Shown here: piece after piece, positions 52,201-63,286 of the stretch
Layout of the letters: each line of letters opens with the position of its first letter
How positions within the stretch are numbered: position 1 is the first letter of the stretch
From: Enoplolaimus lenunculus
Taxonomy: Eukaryota; Nematoda; Enoplea; Enoplida; Thoracostomopsidae
Assembly: GCA_030248215.1 (NCBI GenBank)
Contig: JASANG010002008.1
Coordinates: forward strand, 1 to 64,000
Length of the DNA: 64,000 nucleotides
Direction: 5' to 3'
The notes under the pieces: generated by a model
What the model was told of the DNA's origin: nothing
Seen by the model: the letters and a program-made list of their open reading frames with translations, nothing else
Database searches by the model: none
Made by a program: the position numbers and the translations under genes

Positions 52201-54624
52201 CGACAGTACTCAAAATCGGGGCACATATACAAGGTGATGAATAGTTGGGGGAATATACCCTACAGAAAGTTCTATAACAGACAATTAAGAGCCCATATCA
52301 CCAATTTTTAGCATGACCCTCGGGATTCTGGAGGTCAAACATAAGTGTACTACTTGTGAGGTCATACCTTCACACGAAGTCAAATTGTGACTACACCGCT
52401 GTGCTCCAAGGTTCTCTTCAAACCACCATTACACGATAATAACCAAATGGTGCGTGGTCAGGATTTGACATCCGGAGTGGATAACCTCGTGTAAAAGTCT
52501 TTTTTGCGACCGAATATAGCAAGCAAAAGCAATTTTTTAACCTGTGCAAGTTATTCTACAGTCTATACGACCCGCTATCCCCACGGCGACATACGACACT
52601 GACAACCGGCATACTATTACCCCATCAGCAACAATAATAAGCAATATTGATACAATAGATTATACTTGTTAGCTGGTTCAATTTCCTGTATATATGTAGT
52701 ATTCATAAATAAAATATTTTCGCATTGTTCAACCAGGTTTTCAGGCAAGACGAAGCAATAATTTTTTTGCCAGGCGGGCAGGAATTCATTTCGAGGGAAG
52801 TTTGAAAAACGATCAAATATGTTTAGTTGGTAATACGGGTAAGCGGAGCGAGCAAGAAATATCTTTTGCAAGAAGGATCAAGGTTTAATTGTTAAGCTTG
52901 TAATTAAGTGACCATTCTTTTGTTATCCTTGTGTAAATTGCTATGGGTATACACTTTAAGTATAATATTGCATAAGCAACTAGTTTTAGTTTCCTTTGGA
53001 AAAGATAGATTGCTTGTGAGGGCTAAACCATTCCAACACTAAATTTCAGGGTTGGTTTTCTTTTAGAAAAGTTGAGCCAAGAAAAAGTACGGTTTTTCCG
53101 TATTTTTCCGGAAAAAAAATGAAAAAAACGGAAAAATTGAAAGAAAATCATGTACTAATGCTTCCGCAAGCGCAAAAATGTTAATGGATGAAGTGTCTAT
53201 TGAAACAAATGACATTGGAAGAATGAGAATCAAATGACTATTTTACCTCCACAGTAATTCAGCCTTCGCGATAACGGGAGCGTGCGGAAAACCAATTTCT
53301 CACAGTTTCCGCGATGTTTTGTCGCTGTTTTGCCAGTAATTTACTGAGATTATAATAAAAAGTCTTTTCAGTTTTTTCTAGCAATTCGGAAAAAACGGAA
53401 AAACCTGAAAAACCCGTGTCCTCCGTTGGTTTTTCCGGTGTTCAACCTTGCTAAATTTAAACCGCTGAGGGAGGCGCTCATTAACCCTGAGAAGGATTAT
53501 ACAGCCATATACAAATTTTGTGTTTCGCTGTTCCTAACATTTGCCCGAAATTAATTCTCTTACTTATAGAGTATACTATGAGCAACTAAATGCAAATAAT
53601 ATACGAGCAATACAGGCACTGTGAGCTGTGTTATCAACTCTAACATATATGCGCAGTTCGTATTGCTCAATTGTTATCGTAAACGCCTACCACCTGTGAG
53701 ACTGTGGATCGAATCTTACCTTAAAATTACATCTTATATGAAATTGAAAATATTCATGTGACAAAGGGTTAAAACGCAGGAAAGTTTAATTTGTTTTTAA
53801 AAATTTTAGTGTCATGATCGAATACGGATAACTAACCTGGCTTACCGTGTGTGTCCAGACTGGTTAATAACTAATTAAAGCTGCGAACAAATGAATAATC
53901 ACTAGAGAAATTGATACCTTAGGGCAGTGACTATTGTTTTCCAATTTTTTTGAAATTAGGATTAGTTTGAAACATTTGTCTTTCGTACCACCTGTTAAAC
54001 TTCCTGGTTTGGAATAATGTTCAGGCATTCAAAATTAAAAAAATGCTGCAAATTTTGTCCGATATAAAGAACAAGGGCGGAACAGTATTATAAGCATATT
54101 CCTAAGCTTAGGCCTAAACCTAAGTCAAACAAAAAATAGTCTAAAGCTTAAAAATTACGTTTTCCTAGTCCCACAGAAAAACGTTCAGCGTCTGATCCTT
54201 ACATGAGCCACAAATGTAACGTGGTTTTAACCCTTTCTCACATGAATATTTTCTATTTCCCCTGAGACATACTTTTATGCTAGGATTCGAACTCCATTGA
54301 CTGGAGTGGGAGGCGTATACCATCACCACTCAGCTATAGGAGCTTAACGCTTGAGCCCGAGGGGGCTCTCACGTCTTGTGGTGATTTAGTACTATGTATA
54401 CGTGTTGCTGTTGTTAAACACGGTGCGATATATATTATTTAACGTATACACAGTGCGCTGAGTTGCCTATAGGCAACTCAATGTGAGAAGGGGTTAATAT
54501 AAAAGCTTCCTAACAATTTTGTATATTTCCTTAAACAGATCATAGACACATTGCCGCGGTGGCACCGCTACCGGTCACGTTTTGGGCCGTGGGAATGGAC
54601 CTCGAAGAAGCTGATCCACCATGA
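49183..54624 (+). CDS. weak candidate: two-exon gene for a 49-residue protein
   Basis: Exon 49183-49246 starts with ATG (in-frame TGA upstream), is GC-rich in AT-rich surroundings, and ends at a strong donor GGGTAAGT in phase 1. The first downstream exon I could match in phase starts at 54539 after TTCCTTAAACAG and reaches TGA at 54622-54624, with AATAAA 30 bases later. The joined product begins MAALVDLAANPEHQKRED and ends GMDLEEADPP. I recognise no family. The intron would be 5.3 kb and full of transposons. Against it: short exons, a second register of exon 2 is also open, and the pairing is inferred. It could equally be two unrelated exon-like fragments. Confidence 0.27.
49264..49671 (+). 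mobile_element. TA-target TIR element R, copy 5 (diverged)
   Basis: TA-CTGCAGTGTTACGAATAAG to CTCTTATTCGGGTCACTACAG-TA. The interior is more diverged than in copies 1-3. Confidence 0.7.
49818..50107 (-). mobile_element. TTAGGC-bearing element (family A) with internal 41-bp tandem expansion
   Basis: Ends GGCCCATGTTACTGTAAGGGG and CCCCTTAAAGTAACATTGGCC. Inside, a 41-bp unit (ACAATTTTGCAACGC plus four TTAGGC-like repeats and AAT) occurs five times, starting at 49871, 49912, 49953, 49994 and 50035. The first four are essentially identical. Confidence 0.88.
50690..50817 (+). mobile_element. piggyBac-type tRNA-like MITE, 5'-truncated
   Basis: CAAGCTCCTATAAGCTCAGAG, then ATATTCATGTGAGAAAGGG and TTAA. 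Only the right half remains. Confidence 0.6.
51168..51345 (+). mobile_element. TTAGGC-bearing element (family A)
   Basis: AGCCAATGTTACTTTAAGGC to CGCCCCTTAAAGTAACATGGG. Two CTAAGC arrays. The internal body is nearly identical to 16246-16406. Confidence 0.75.
51529..51923 (-). mobile_element. TA-target TIR element R, copy 4 (diverged)
   Basis: TA-CTGTAGTGACCAGAATA to TCTTATGTGTGTCAGTATAG-TA. Immediately abuts the family B element at 51929. Confidence 0.6.
51929..52124 (-). mobile_element. TTAGGC-bearing element (family B)
   Basis: GGCCCATGTATTGAACAGGGC to CCCTGTTCTATACATGGGCC. Flanks TAGTATTT and CAGTATGT agree at 6 of 8. Two TTAGGC arrays. Confidence 0.75.
53047..53450. mobile_element. hAT-type MITE with perfect 8-bp target duplication
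   Basis: Starts CAGGGTTGGTTTTC and ends GTGTTCAACCTTG, with CTAAATTT on both sides (53039-53046 and 53451-53458). Inner GGTTTTTCCG/CGGAAAAACC blocks are inverted. No coding sequence. Confidence 0.8.
53610..53772 (+). mobile_element. piggyBac-type tRNA-like MITE, partial
   Basis: TGGATCGAATCTTACC (B-box-like) and ATATTCATGTGACAAAGGG-TTAA; left end degraded. Confidence 0.55.
54057..54209 (+). mobile_element. TTAGGC-bearing element (family B)
   Basis: GTCCGATATAAAGAACAAGGG to GATCCTTACATGAGCC; short CTAAGC tract. Confidence 0.62.
54227..54497 (-). mobile_element. piggyBac-type MITE with tRNA-like core, copy 3 (inverted)
   Basis: TTAA-CCCTTTCTCACATG to CAATGTGAGAAGGGG-TTAA. On the minus strand TATAGCTGAGTGGTGATGG and GGAGTTCGAATCCTAGC give good A- and B-box matches, the best of the family. 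Confidence 0.85.
54539..54624 (+). CDS. candidate terminal exon with short 3' UTR
   Basis: The acceptor TTCCTTAAACAG lies 41 bases after a piggyBac-type element (54227-54497). In the register that matches the 49183 exon it reads DHRHIAAVAPLPV and then a stop. In phase 0 it reads IIDTLPRWHRYRSRF and runs to 54657. AATAAA at 54654-54659 makes a terminal exon plausible in either case. Confidence 0.3.
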
Positions 54625-54653
54625 GAGTTCAAAAAATTGTGCCCTCCCATCGC

Positions 54654-54659
54654 AATAAA
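54654..54659 (+). terminator. AATAAA polyadenylation signal after candidate terminal exon
   Basis: A perfect hexamer 30 bases beyond the TGA of the candidate exon. Confidence 0.35.
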
Positions 54660-55754
54660 CAATTGCTAAGTATGCTTGCAAAACTGTAACACTATGCCAG
54701 CGTAAACGCCGCTCGTCGTAAAAACGACTGCAAATAAATTAATTTTGAAGTTTTCCTATCTTGGGTAAATTCGATAACTTACTAATACCTAACAAGACTC
54801 TACTCGTCGCACAGGTTATAGACGTTCCGTCTCACCACTAAGAAAGCGCCTCGAAAACCCTGACAGCGGCCATTCATGATCAAATCAAACGTCCCAACGT
54901 CTGTTAACGCAATATTTGCCGAGCGTCAATATGACGCGCAAACGGATTTTCCGTATGCTGAGACAACAATGCTCAAGATGTTCAAAATTATCACCATCGG
55001 ATATATGAAATATTTTGATAACTGATTGATAAATTAACCAAAAACGACAGCTGGCTACGAAACCAGGTAAACGATAATTAAACTCGGTGGTAAAAATACC
55101 ATATAAATTCGGTTATTTTTAGCTGTGAACATGGTAACTCTCAGTTATTAATGAATTATGGTACTGAGATCCTTTCGCGAAAATTTTGCACCGGTTGACG
55201 TGGCGTTTGATCCAACGACGCATGGATTATTATTTCGCTGATTTGATCAATGAGCTTCAAATCGTTTCAGTGTTTAGGATTAGGTTTACTCGCAGCTCAG
55301 CTACCAGGCAAGCCTTACAGGAGTCATACTCAGTCATACATGTTCGATTACCTGTAATATCAGGTACGGATATCGTGAGGATGTCGGGATCGTGGCTTTA
55401 CCAGACGCAGACAAGTGAACACTTTAATGGTGTTGAATGCCAAAAATAGCGTCTTTTCAATGCAGTGTGACCTGTTTTGACTGCTAATTGGCTAACATGT
55501 CGCATGCGTCAGGCTTGTCATTCTCTAATAATCCTACACTTAAAAGTTGAAGGTATGTTGTGGAAAAATGTTCAACCAATCATTGAATCGCCCATCGGAG
55601 AAACAGACCTATTGCTATGTGTTATGTACAATTAGAATATACAAATGGAATTTTGGTTAATTTTAAACATAGCGCGTAAAGGATAACCACACCTGTAAAG
55701 CTTAGGTACTTGAACAATTCAGTATCGTCGGTTAGTTTCCACTCGGGTCCGGAG

Positions 55755-55905
55755 CCAGAGCGGACCCATAGGGACTCAGCCCCCCAGAATTTTGCACCCC
55801 CTAGGAAGTTTTCACCCTTGCTTGTATGTTATCGAAAACCCTTGCATGCCCCTCCTGCAAAATTTTAGCCCTCTTGCTTCTAGCAAGGTGAACTGGCTAC
55901 GGAAC
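55755..55905 (+). repeat. repeat V, copy 6
   Basis: CACCCCCTAGGAAGTTTTCAC, TATCGAAAACCCTTGCATG, AAAATTTTAGCCCTC, GGTGAACTGGCTACGG. Confidence 0.62.
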
Positions 55906-56304
55906 CTGTGTTTATTTGGGTATAAATTGTTCGATTTCAACTACGAAAATTCTCCATACCTGGTTCCGGATGGATCTGGTATTGTTCAGGGATACTGTAG
56001 AAAAAGTTGTAGTTGGTTAAATTTCGAATCTAAAAATGGCTAATTGGCACATTTAGAGATAAATTTAAAATAAAAACAACGGCAACAGCTGTAGAAATGC
56101 AATACTGTGCAAATATGTTCTGAAATTAATATAACAATGAAACTCAGGTATACTAGAAACGTGCTGCTAGCTCGTATTGTCAGTAAAATTGTTAAAATTT
56201 GGGTTCTGATTACTTTAAGTTTAAACAATTTGAGGGCTAAATTTCAAATTTAATACTGGTGAAAATGTTGTAAAAATTGTAAATACTGAATAATTGTAGC
56301 TAAA

Positions 56305-56520
56305 ATGCTTATTTATTCTCAATTGTGTGTAGCACCTATCATCAGTAGTATTTGGTTTCAAATATGCAAACTACGCAAATTTAGCGTAAAATATGGGTCA
56401 AAATCGTGTCACACGTAGTTGTTCAAGATCTCTTGGTTCGAAAATGACGAGGCCTATCAGCAACTAACTGGTAATTATACATCAGTAGGTGCTACACATA
56501 TTTGAGAATACGGACACATA
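56305..56520. mobile_element. TIR element X, second full-length candidate
   Basis: Left arm ATTCTCAATTGTGTGTAGC then ACCTATCATCAGT; right arm CATCAGTAGGTGCTACACAT then ATTTGAGAATACGG. Same arrangement and size as 4339-4557. Confidence 0.6.
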
Positions 56521-56721
56521 TCCGAACCAAAAAATCATTTTCTTTATATGCATAGTGTATTTAAAAGGTTAAAGCCTGGTTAGGGATGAAAGTGTTATTT
56601 TGGTTCGCCTGCTGGACGGAGGGTATGTTTGCCTATAACCGGTAATCAATTCTAAACATACGTCTGAAACCTTGGTTCAAAGCTTTGAAAAATCTAATCT
56701 ATCCTAATCTATGCATATCAT

Positions 56722-56770
56722 TAAAGCTGAAACGCCCCAAATACGTAGTTTGGGCTCCTTTCCAACTTTT
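56722..56770. repeat. short repeat Y
   Basis: AACGCCCCAAATACGTAGTTT then GGGCTCCTTTCC; also at 10006-10050, 10128-10175 and 21048-21090. Function unknown. Confidence 0.5.
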
Positions 56771-56815
56771 GTTTCGGCGGTTTGAAATATAATGTCTGAA
56801 CAACAGTAAATATAT

Positions 56816-57204
56816 GTCGCAGCCCAGTCGTAAATTCAATCCAATTCCGAATTGGGTTAGTCCAAAGCGGAATTACAACTTTAGCTAACCCAAGGCGGAA
56901 TTTGGGTCTGTTAAAGCTTCGTGTTTTGTGATTGGTTACTTGATAGTCGTAATCCAGTTTGATTCCACTTTGCTTAGTAAATCTGTTTGATGGCCAATAG
57001 GCAACGACTACTTAGCCAATCAGAAAAGAGTATTTGCATCAGCTAATCGTATTTAGTATGGCCACAAGGTAGTAAACAAACAAATCGCAAGGCGTGCACT
57101 TGTAGCAGAAAAAGAATTATGCCACGGGTTAGCCCAAGTAGTAATTCACCCTTGTCTTTTCCAATTTGGTATTGGGCTGAAGTAAGGCATGGCCTACGAC
57201 ATAT
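56816..57204. mobile_element. TIR element S, copy 2 (diverged)
   Basis: GTCGCAGCCCAGTCG to GGCATGGCCTACGAC, flanked by TATAT and ATATA. The interior aligns with 43577-43980 (TTGGTTACTTGATAGTCGTAA is shared nearly intact). Confidence 0.7.
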
Positions 57205-57524
57205 ATGCAAATTAATTTACGTAATTACAAATATACACTGATTAAGGCCCAAAATGTATAAGGTGAACAAAGCAAACTGACGATGGCCTAAATGTGAGAA
57301 CGAGCAGGGTTGCAAATGCTGCAACCATGTTCACTAGTTTATAAATTAAACGCAATCGCCAAGCTTATATATAAATAACTCAGTCTGTATAAGCCGGTAT
57401 TTTGGTCTCCGTTTGTTTTTATACAAACATTTTCAGTTTACCGGAAACTTTGAATTAGTTATGAGCAAATCTCTTTTCAAGATATGAAATGCTAAAAAAT
57501 AGTAAAACGGCAAAAACAACAGCA

Positions 57525-57620
57525 ACAACGACTACAACAACAACAACAACAACAAAAAAACAACAAAACAACAACAACCACAACACCACCACCACCAACA
57601 ACAACAACAGCAGCAGCAGC

Positions 57621-57700
<80 letters not shown>

Positions 57701-57745
57701 CCACCACCACCACCACAACAACAACAACAACAGCAACAACAACAT
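57525..57745. repeat. (CAA)n microsatellite
   Basis: About 200 bases of AAC units with CAC and CAG interruptions. Long homopolymeric frames on both strands are artefacts. Confidence 0.96.
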
Positions 57746-57825
57746 CAACACAAGTTTGACCGATTTGTACATCTCTGAACAAGCTATAAATATCGGTTGA
57801 GTGAAATTCCACCATTCGTTGAACG

Positions 57826-58023
57826 ACAACTCGTCTGCCGACAACCCGTAGCGCGACATATCGTCGACACAGACAACTTTTGTGGCCCCGAAATCTCGTC
57901 GACACTACACAAATAAGCCTAAACCTGGAAACAAATTATCTGGTCGACGACGCGTCGTAACTATTTGGTAGGCGACTAATTGTCAGTGTCACATCGACGA
58001 GTTTTTGTCGACCGACGAATTGT
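57826..58023. mobile_element. CpG-rich TIR element with TCGTCGAC words
   Basis: ACAACTCGTCTGCCGACAA and its imperfect inverse TTGTCGACCGACGAATTGT bound about 198 bases packed with GTCGAC and GACGACGCGTCG. Confidence 0.5.
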
Positions 58024-58595
58024 AATAATACCGTCTGGTGAATTATCATGATTTATTTTGTGATTTAATTAATTTTTGATTTGTTAAAAATTTAGTTAAC
58101 AGCAATAAATTTAATAGTTCAAGCAGGTAACCACGACCGCCATACCGCACGTTTGGCTACACCCCCACAACCTGGGAATCAAATTCAGCGTAGCATTATT
58201 AATTTGCTTGGGGGATATAATATACCAAAAAATGGGGGGGCGTTGAAGTTCTTACAACTTTACGCACATATATAACAGTAATAAACCTTAGCAAAATAGC
58301 AACAGCCTCGGTTGAACGGTTTCAAATAAAAAATGCACCGCAGACCGCATATAAAACCGAAAAAACTATACGGGAAGTAATATATCTATTCTATGCTAAC
58401 AATAAAACTATTACAAGCCGGGGTTTCGTTTGAACATTCTTTACTTTTTGTGACCCACAATTTGTGGTGTATATGGTTCGGTATACTTTACAAGTGTGCA
58501 GTAATGTAGAGAACAAATAAAAACAATAAGCACCAGAACAGTACTGTAACCATGTAAGATTTGCAGAAGTGAGTCTGAAAATTGTTTTCAGTTAT

Positions 58596-58802
58596 GACCA
58601 ATGTAAAGAACAAGAGCGGAACTAGTAGTATAAGCATACTCCTAAACGTAAGATTAAGCCTAAGCTAAGCCTAAGCGTAAGAATGAGCATATTCCTAAGC
58701 CTAAGCCTAAGTTTAAGCCAAGCACAAAATTAGTCTAAAGCTTAAGCTTACTCAAGTGCAGTCCCACAGAAAAACGTTCCTCCCCTGATCTTTACATGGG
58801 CC
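58596..58802 (+). mobile_element. TTAGGC-bearing element (family B)
   Basis: GACCAATGTAAAGAACAAGAG to CTGATCTTTACATGGGCC. Two CTAAGC arrays separated by GTAAGAATGAGCAT. Confidence 0.72.
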
Positions 58803-59639
58803 TTAATAGTTATAAAGATACTGCAGTAGCTGTCAAGGTGCAATCGGCAAAAAACCGGAACCGGACGTCGACTAAGTGCCGAAGCTGGTACTGAAACCGG
58901 AAGTGATGCAAAAAATTACATTTCACTTATGTATTTTTTACAATTAAAGAGTTGTCAAAAATTGGTTTCAACTGTCTCATTGAATGATTATAAACAAATT
59001 TAAAAGACTTCAAGAATCGTTTACAAAGAAACTTATTGAACGACACAACTTTCACTACCAACGTTGCCGGAAGGTCCGGCAAAATTTCTGCCGAAGCCGG
59101 AAGTGAATTTTCAGCTGGAAGCTGAAGCAGACATTCGGTAGTACCCTGGCAGCTGTGGACTAGGACCTTAACCATCGTTCAGTGGCTCTCTGCTGCACTC
59201 GGCGTTTTGAAGTTTCAACTATGAATCAGTTGTTTGTCACAACATCGATCCTGACAAATGTAATAACCATGCCCTTAAGACATTGGTGGTATAATTTCTA
59301 CGAAGGTTTGACCGGATATCCATTAAAGTATTTTAATATTTTAATATTGGCTTTTAACACAATTACAAGGTACAACTGGAGATCTAAACTCCGACTCTGG
59401 TACACTTTTTGCCGAAGGTTCCACAAATTTCGGTAGTGAAATTATTTTCTTATATATTTACAACAGTTTCGTCGTTTATTGAGTCTATTCGCAACTTTGG
59501 CCAATGTTTTATACATTGTTTGAGGGAAGTCCTACTGTTCCAGGGATAACAGACTGAAAGAATAAACGTGTAACTGGTGTAACTGTGAATCACTCCTGCT
59601 GCTGGCGCGGCCTTTGCTGAATGCGGAATATCGAGAACG

Positions 59640-60170
59640 ACAGGACAGCCGAAACAGCTAGACAGCCAGTATGGCCGAAATAGCAGGAAAGCTAGAACTT
59701 CACACCAGCTGGTACAGCAGAACAGTCGGGACAACAGGACACCCGAGACAGCAAGACATCCGTAACAACAAGAAGCCGTGACAAGAGCTCAGTCGGGACA
59801 GCAGGAGGACAGTGACGACATCAGAACAGCCGGAACCGCAGGATAGCTGGAACAGCAGGATAGCCGGAACAATTGGACATGGCGGACTGGATGACAATAC
59901 TACAGCCCGGACAGTAGGACAGCCGGGACATTAGGACAGCTGAGACAACAGGACAACCAGCAAAGCAGGACTGCCCGGATAGCAGGACAGCGGTGAAAAC
60001 AGGACAACCGGGAAAGCAGGACAGCTGTGAAAACAGGACGGCTGGGACACCCTCGACAGTATCACAGCAGCGACTGCAGGACAGCCCGAGCTAGCATAGC
60101 AGGGCAGCCGGGCAACCGGCACAGCAGAACAACCGGGACAGCAAGACAGCCGGGACAGCTATATACATAT
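59640..60170. repeat. degenerate minisatellite of ACAGCCGGG/ACAGCAGG units
   Basis: About 500 bases built from 9- to 20-base units such as GACAGCCGGGACAGCAGG, heavily diverged. Minus-strand frames (CPVV/LLSRLS repeats) follow from the repeat. Confidence 0.85.
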
Positions 60171-60394
60171 CACGGCCCATGTATACTTTACTGATGTCCG
60201 AAAATACCACCGACCCTGCTAAAAAATCGATAGCTTTGGTTTGTGGTGAGAATTTGGGATTTTAGGATTTCGGAGTTATCCAATTTCAATAGATATCATT
60301 ACAAGCAATTCTTTGGGCTTGGGCTTAGGTGTCTCAAGATTAGGCTTAGGATTAGGCAAGACTGCGTATTAGATTTGGGATTAGGTAAGGTCCC

Positions 60395-60600
60395 GAAATC
60401 CAAATATCCCACCTTCGACCATACCCTGAAATTCCAAAATCCTACATTCGACCATAACCCTAAATCCCAAAATCCCACCTTCGACCATATCCCAAAATCA
60501 CACTTTCAAACATATCCCAAAATCACACTTTCAAACATATCCCGAAATCCCACTTTCAAACATATCCCGAAATCCCAAAGTCCCAGATTCCACCATAGCT
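60395..60600. repeat. 25-bp minisatellite
   Basis: TATCCCAAAATCACACTTTC plus AAACA and related AAATCCCAAAATCCCACCTTC units; about eight copies, the central ones nearly identical. Confidence 0.88.
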
Positions 60601-60618
60601 CAAACTGTTGTCATGGGA

Positions 60619-60800
60619 TTAACCCTTTCTCACATGAATATTTTCAATGTCATATAAGATGGCGTTTACGATGACCACTGAGCTAGAGGAGCTTGACGCT
60701 CGAGCCCGAGTAGGCTCTCACGTCTTGTGCAGATTTTACACTGCGCATATATGTTATAAATGTTAAACACTGCTCACAGTGTGTGCATTGCTCGTATGAC
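60619..60800 (-). mobile_element. piggyBac-type tRNA-like MITE, partial (inverted)
   Basis: TTAA-CCCTTTCTCACATGAA, GACCACTGAGCTAGAGG, CGCTCGAGCCCGAG, TCTCACGTCTTGTG; right end decayed. Confidence 0.6.
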
Positions 60801-62498
60801 ATGGGACTAATCACGGTGAAAACGGATATTAAAAAATAATAAAATGATAGCGATCAAAATGTGGGAAACCTAATGGAAAACAAATATTGAAGTTTGAAGT
60901 TTCAAAGATGTTTTATTTTTGTGCCAACTCAATTGAAACATTCTAATATTAAACGGGCTTTCTGAAAATTCAAAGCAAAAATAGCGGATGCACCGACTTT
61001 TAAAATTATACGAACTTCGCATATACACTTTTTATTTCATATGGAAAAATTGTAGCATATGTTGAAAAATTACCTGATACGTATGTGCATATAAATTCTA
61101 CGAGTAGTTATAACCCGATGGACATGTATGACTCACATGTAGACAGAAATGCTTTGAGCGTTGCTTGACGTGCCGCTGCATTCCTGATTGTCGTCCCGGA
61201 ACAACGAGTAAACCTACAAAGTTAAACACAGGCCTTAAGCTTCGAGAAATTTCGGAAGTTTAATGGGCGATATTTTACAAAACACAGCTTTTACGTGTGG
61301 CAACACTTTAAGTGTAAACTTCAACCTAAGCAAACATATGGCTAAAATTTAAACCTGCTCTTTTGCAATTCCACCAGAAAAGGGCAGCCATAAACGTCCA
61401 TTGGGCCTGTAGTTCAATGGCAAATGCACCTCGATCATTGAAAAACGCTCAACAACATTACGGAACACAGATTTATTGTGCAACATACTGCAATAATACA
61501 GTGCAAAACCATGATACAGCAACAACAATAAGAATACTCGGCACATGGCATTTTGTTTGCGTGAATCCCCTACATATAAAAACAACAATTCAAATACATA
61601 TATAACTATTCATTTCTTTCCCTTGTGCACTTAACTATATCCAGCTGGCAAAATACCAAAAACGTAAAAAATCTAAAATCGCACAACTAACACTGTTAAA
61701 ATTTGCTATTACCTCTATTGGACAACACCCATGGGTACGTTCGCGTGATCACAAACAATTGATTATAACCAGCTTTAGTACATAGTAATGTTTGAAAATT
61801 GTGAAAAACAAATTTGCTAAATCGCTAACTGTTTATATGACTGGACACCAATTAGCACATGACAACGTGAACTACTTATATGCCTGACAGTAACAATACT
61901 TGAGAGACGAGCATCTACGTATTACACAGCACCTACTGCCAGCAACCGTTTGGTTAAGATATACGCAAGTTTTGTCCCAGAAACTGTTCAGCTTTCAACG
62001 TCACTTCAATTCACTGGTTTGAAAACTACAAGACCTAACAAACACAGGCGGGTTATAAGCGTTACAGTAACCTCAAAATAATTGCACTGCCTTTATTAAC
62101 TCAAAATCAAATTCCTACAGCTAGGTCAACCGCGAAACCAATCACAGGCGAATAGAATTACACTGCAATATTAGTTTAATGCACATATGATTATGACCAT
62201 AGAGATTCTAATACTGCAATCGCGCAATGTTATAATATTGTGTTGTACAATTTAGAAAAATGTCGTTAAAAGAATATATGATTAATATCCTACTTTTCTT
62301 ATTTTGAACTAAAAATACCACATTGAAATCTTAATACGGTTGCTTTAAAATTCGACGGAATATAGCCCAAAACTTGCTGCACAACATTGAATTCAAAAAA
62401 ATTCGTGCATTTTTGACCTTATATATTCCCCTTACGATGACGCACAACTTGTGCGCCACACAGTCTGCAAGTCACAAAAAATTTTCGTTTAAAAATCA

Positions 62499-63286
62499 TT
62501 GTAGGGACCCGATTAAGAGAAGGTCCTTATATTTGTTTGGCCTCTCCAGAAGGTACTCCCCCTTTTATTCGGTTACGGACTGTTGTTTATTTTTAAACCG
62601 CCCTCCGCCGCTTTTTGTCAATTGGACCTAACACCTATCTCTTATGTCATTCTCTTTTTTGGGCAGGACTGACATTCCGCTGCATTACGCTTTAAAGTTT
62701 CGAACTCAACATTACTCGGTCTTGGAAAGGGATGTACCGATACCAAAAATTTTGCCGATGCCGATTCTTATTTTGAAATTTTGCCGAATCGATGCCGATT
62801 CCAACTTTAGTACACCAGCAGATAAAATACTACATTACATGTAGGCTTAAACCCTTACCATCATAAACGATTATAATTTTACAAAAACGGTTAATTCCAA
62901 TAATTTTTTTCAAACACAAACGCCAGAGAGATAACAATTTTCCTTAGCAGACACACTGGTGTGCGCCCAGAAATGAAATTGATAGCATTCCAACTGATTG
63001 TTATGTGCAAAAAGTATCGGCGAAGAATCGGCAATTTTTTGCACTGCCGATGCCGATACTCACGAAAAGTGCCGATTATCACCGATGCCGCTTAATCGGC
63101 ACATCCCTAGTCTTGGAGTCATTTATGCGCTACAATAGGGGATAACTGTGATTTATGGACTTTAATTAGGGTTCAGGTACCATATCCGCTTACGGACTCT
63201 TATTAGAGATACAGACTCGTATTGATTGGGACTTAAAATGGGGACCCCCTCTAATTACCCGGCCTCTCTTATTCGGGTCACTACAG
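62499..63286 (-). mobile_element. TA-target TIR element R, copy 6, interrupted by a hAT-type element
   Basis: TTGTAGGGACCCGATTAAGAG to CTCTTATTCGGGTCACTACAG-TA. Removing the nested insert at 62727-63109 and one 8-bp duplicate restores a typical element of about 400 bp. Confidence 0.8.
62727..63109. mobile_element. hAT-type MITE nested in element R
   Basis: AAGGGATGTACCGATACC to GGCACATCCCTA with perfect 8-bp target duplication GTCTTGGA (62719-62726 and 63110-63117). Rich in GCCGATGCCGAT and ATCGGCATCGG words in both orientations. No coding sequence. Confidence 0.88.

Larger units (their letters stand above)
49247..54538. other. repeat-rich tract between the two candidate exons
   Basis: Contains elements R (49264, 51529), family A (49818, 51168), family B (51929, 54057), tRNA-like piggyBac-type copies (50690, 53610, 54227), a hAT-type element (53047) and a poly-C tract near 50210. 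No exon is supported here. Confidence 0.6.

Noticed and set aside
55186-55449. 87-codon + strand frame starting MHRLTWRLIQ
   Set aside because: No homology recognised and no supporting splice or poly(A) context; length is within chance for the region.
57455-57905. Long frames of poly-Asn, poly-Leu and poly-Val
   Set aside because: Three registers of one CAA microsatellite.
59450-60122. Minus-strand frames with repeated CPVV/LLSRLS-like words
   Set aside because: By-products of the ACAGCCGGG minisatellite; frames are interrupted and overlapping.
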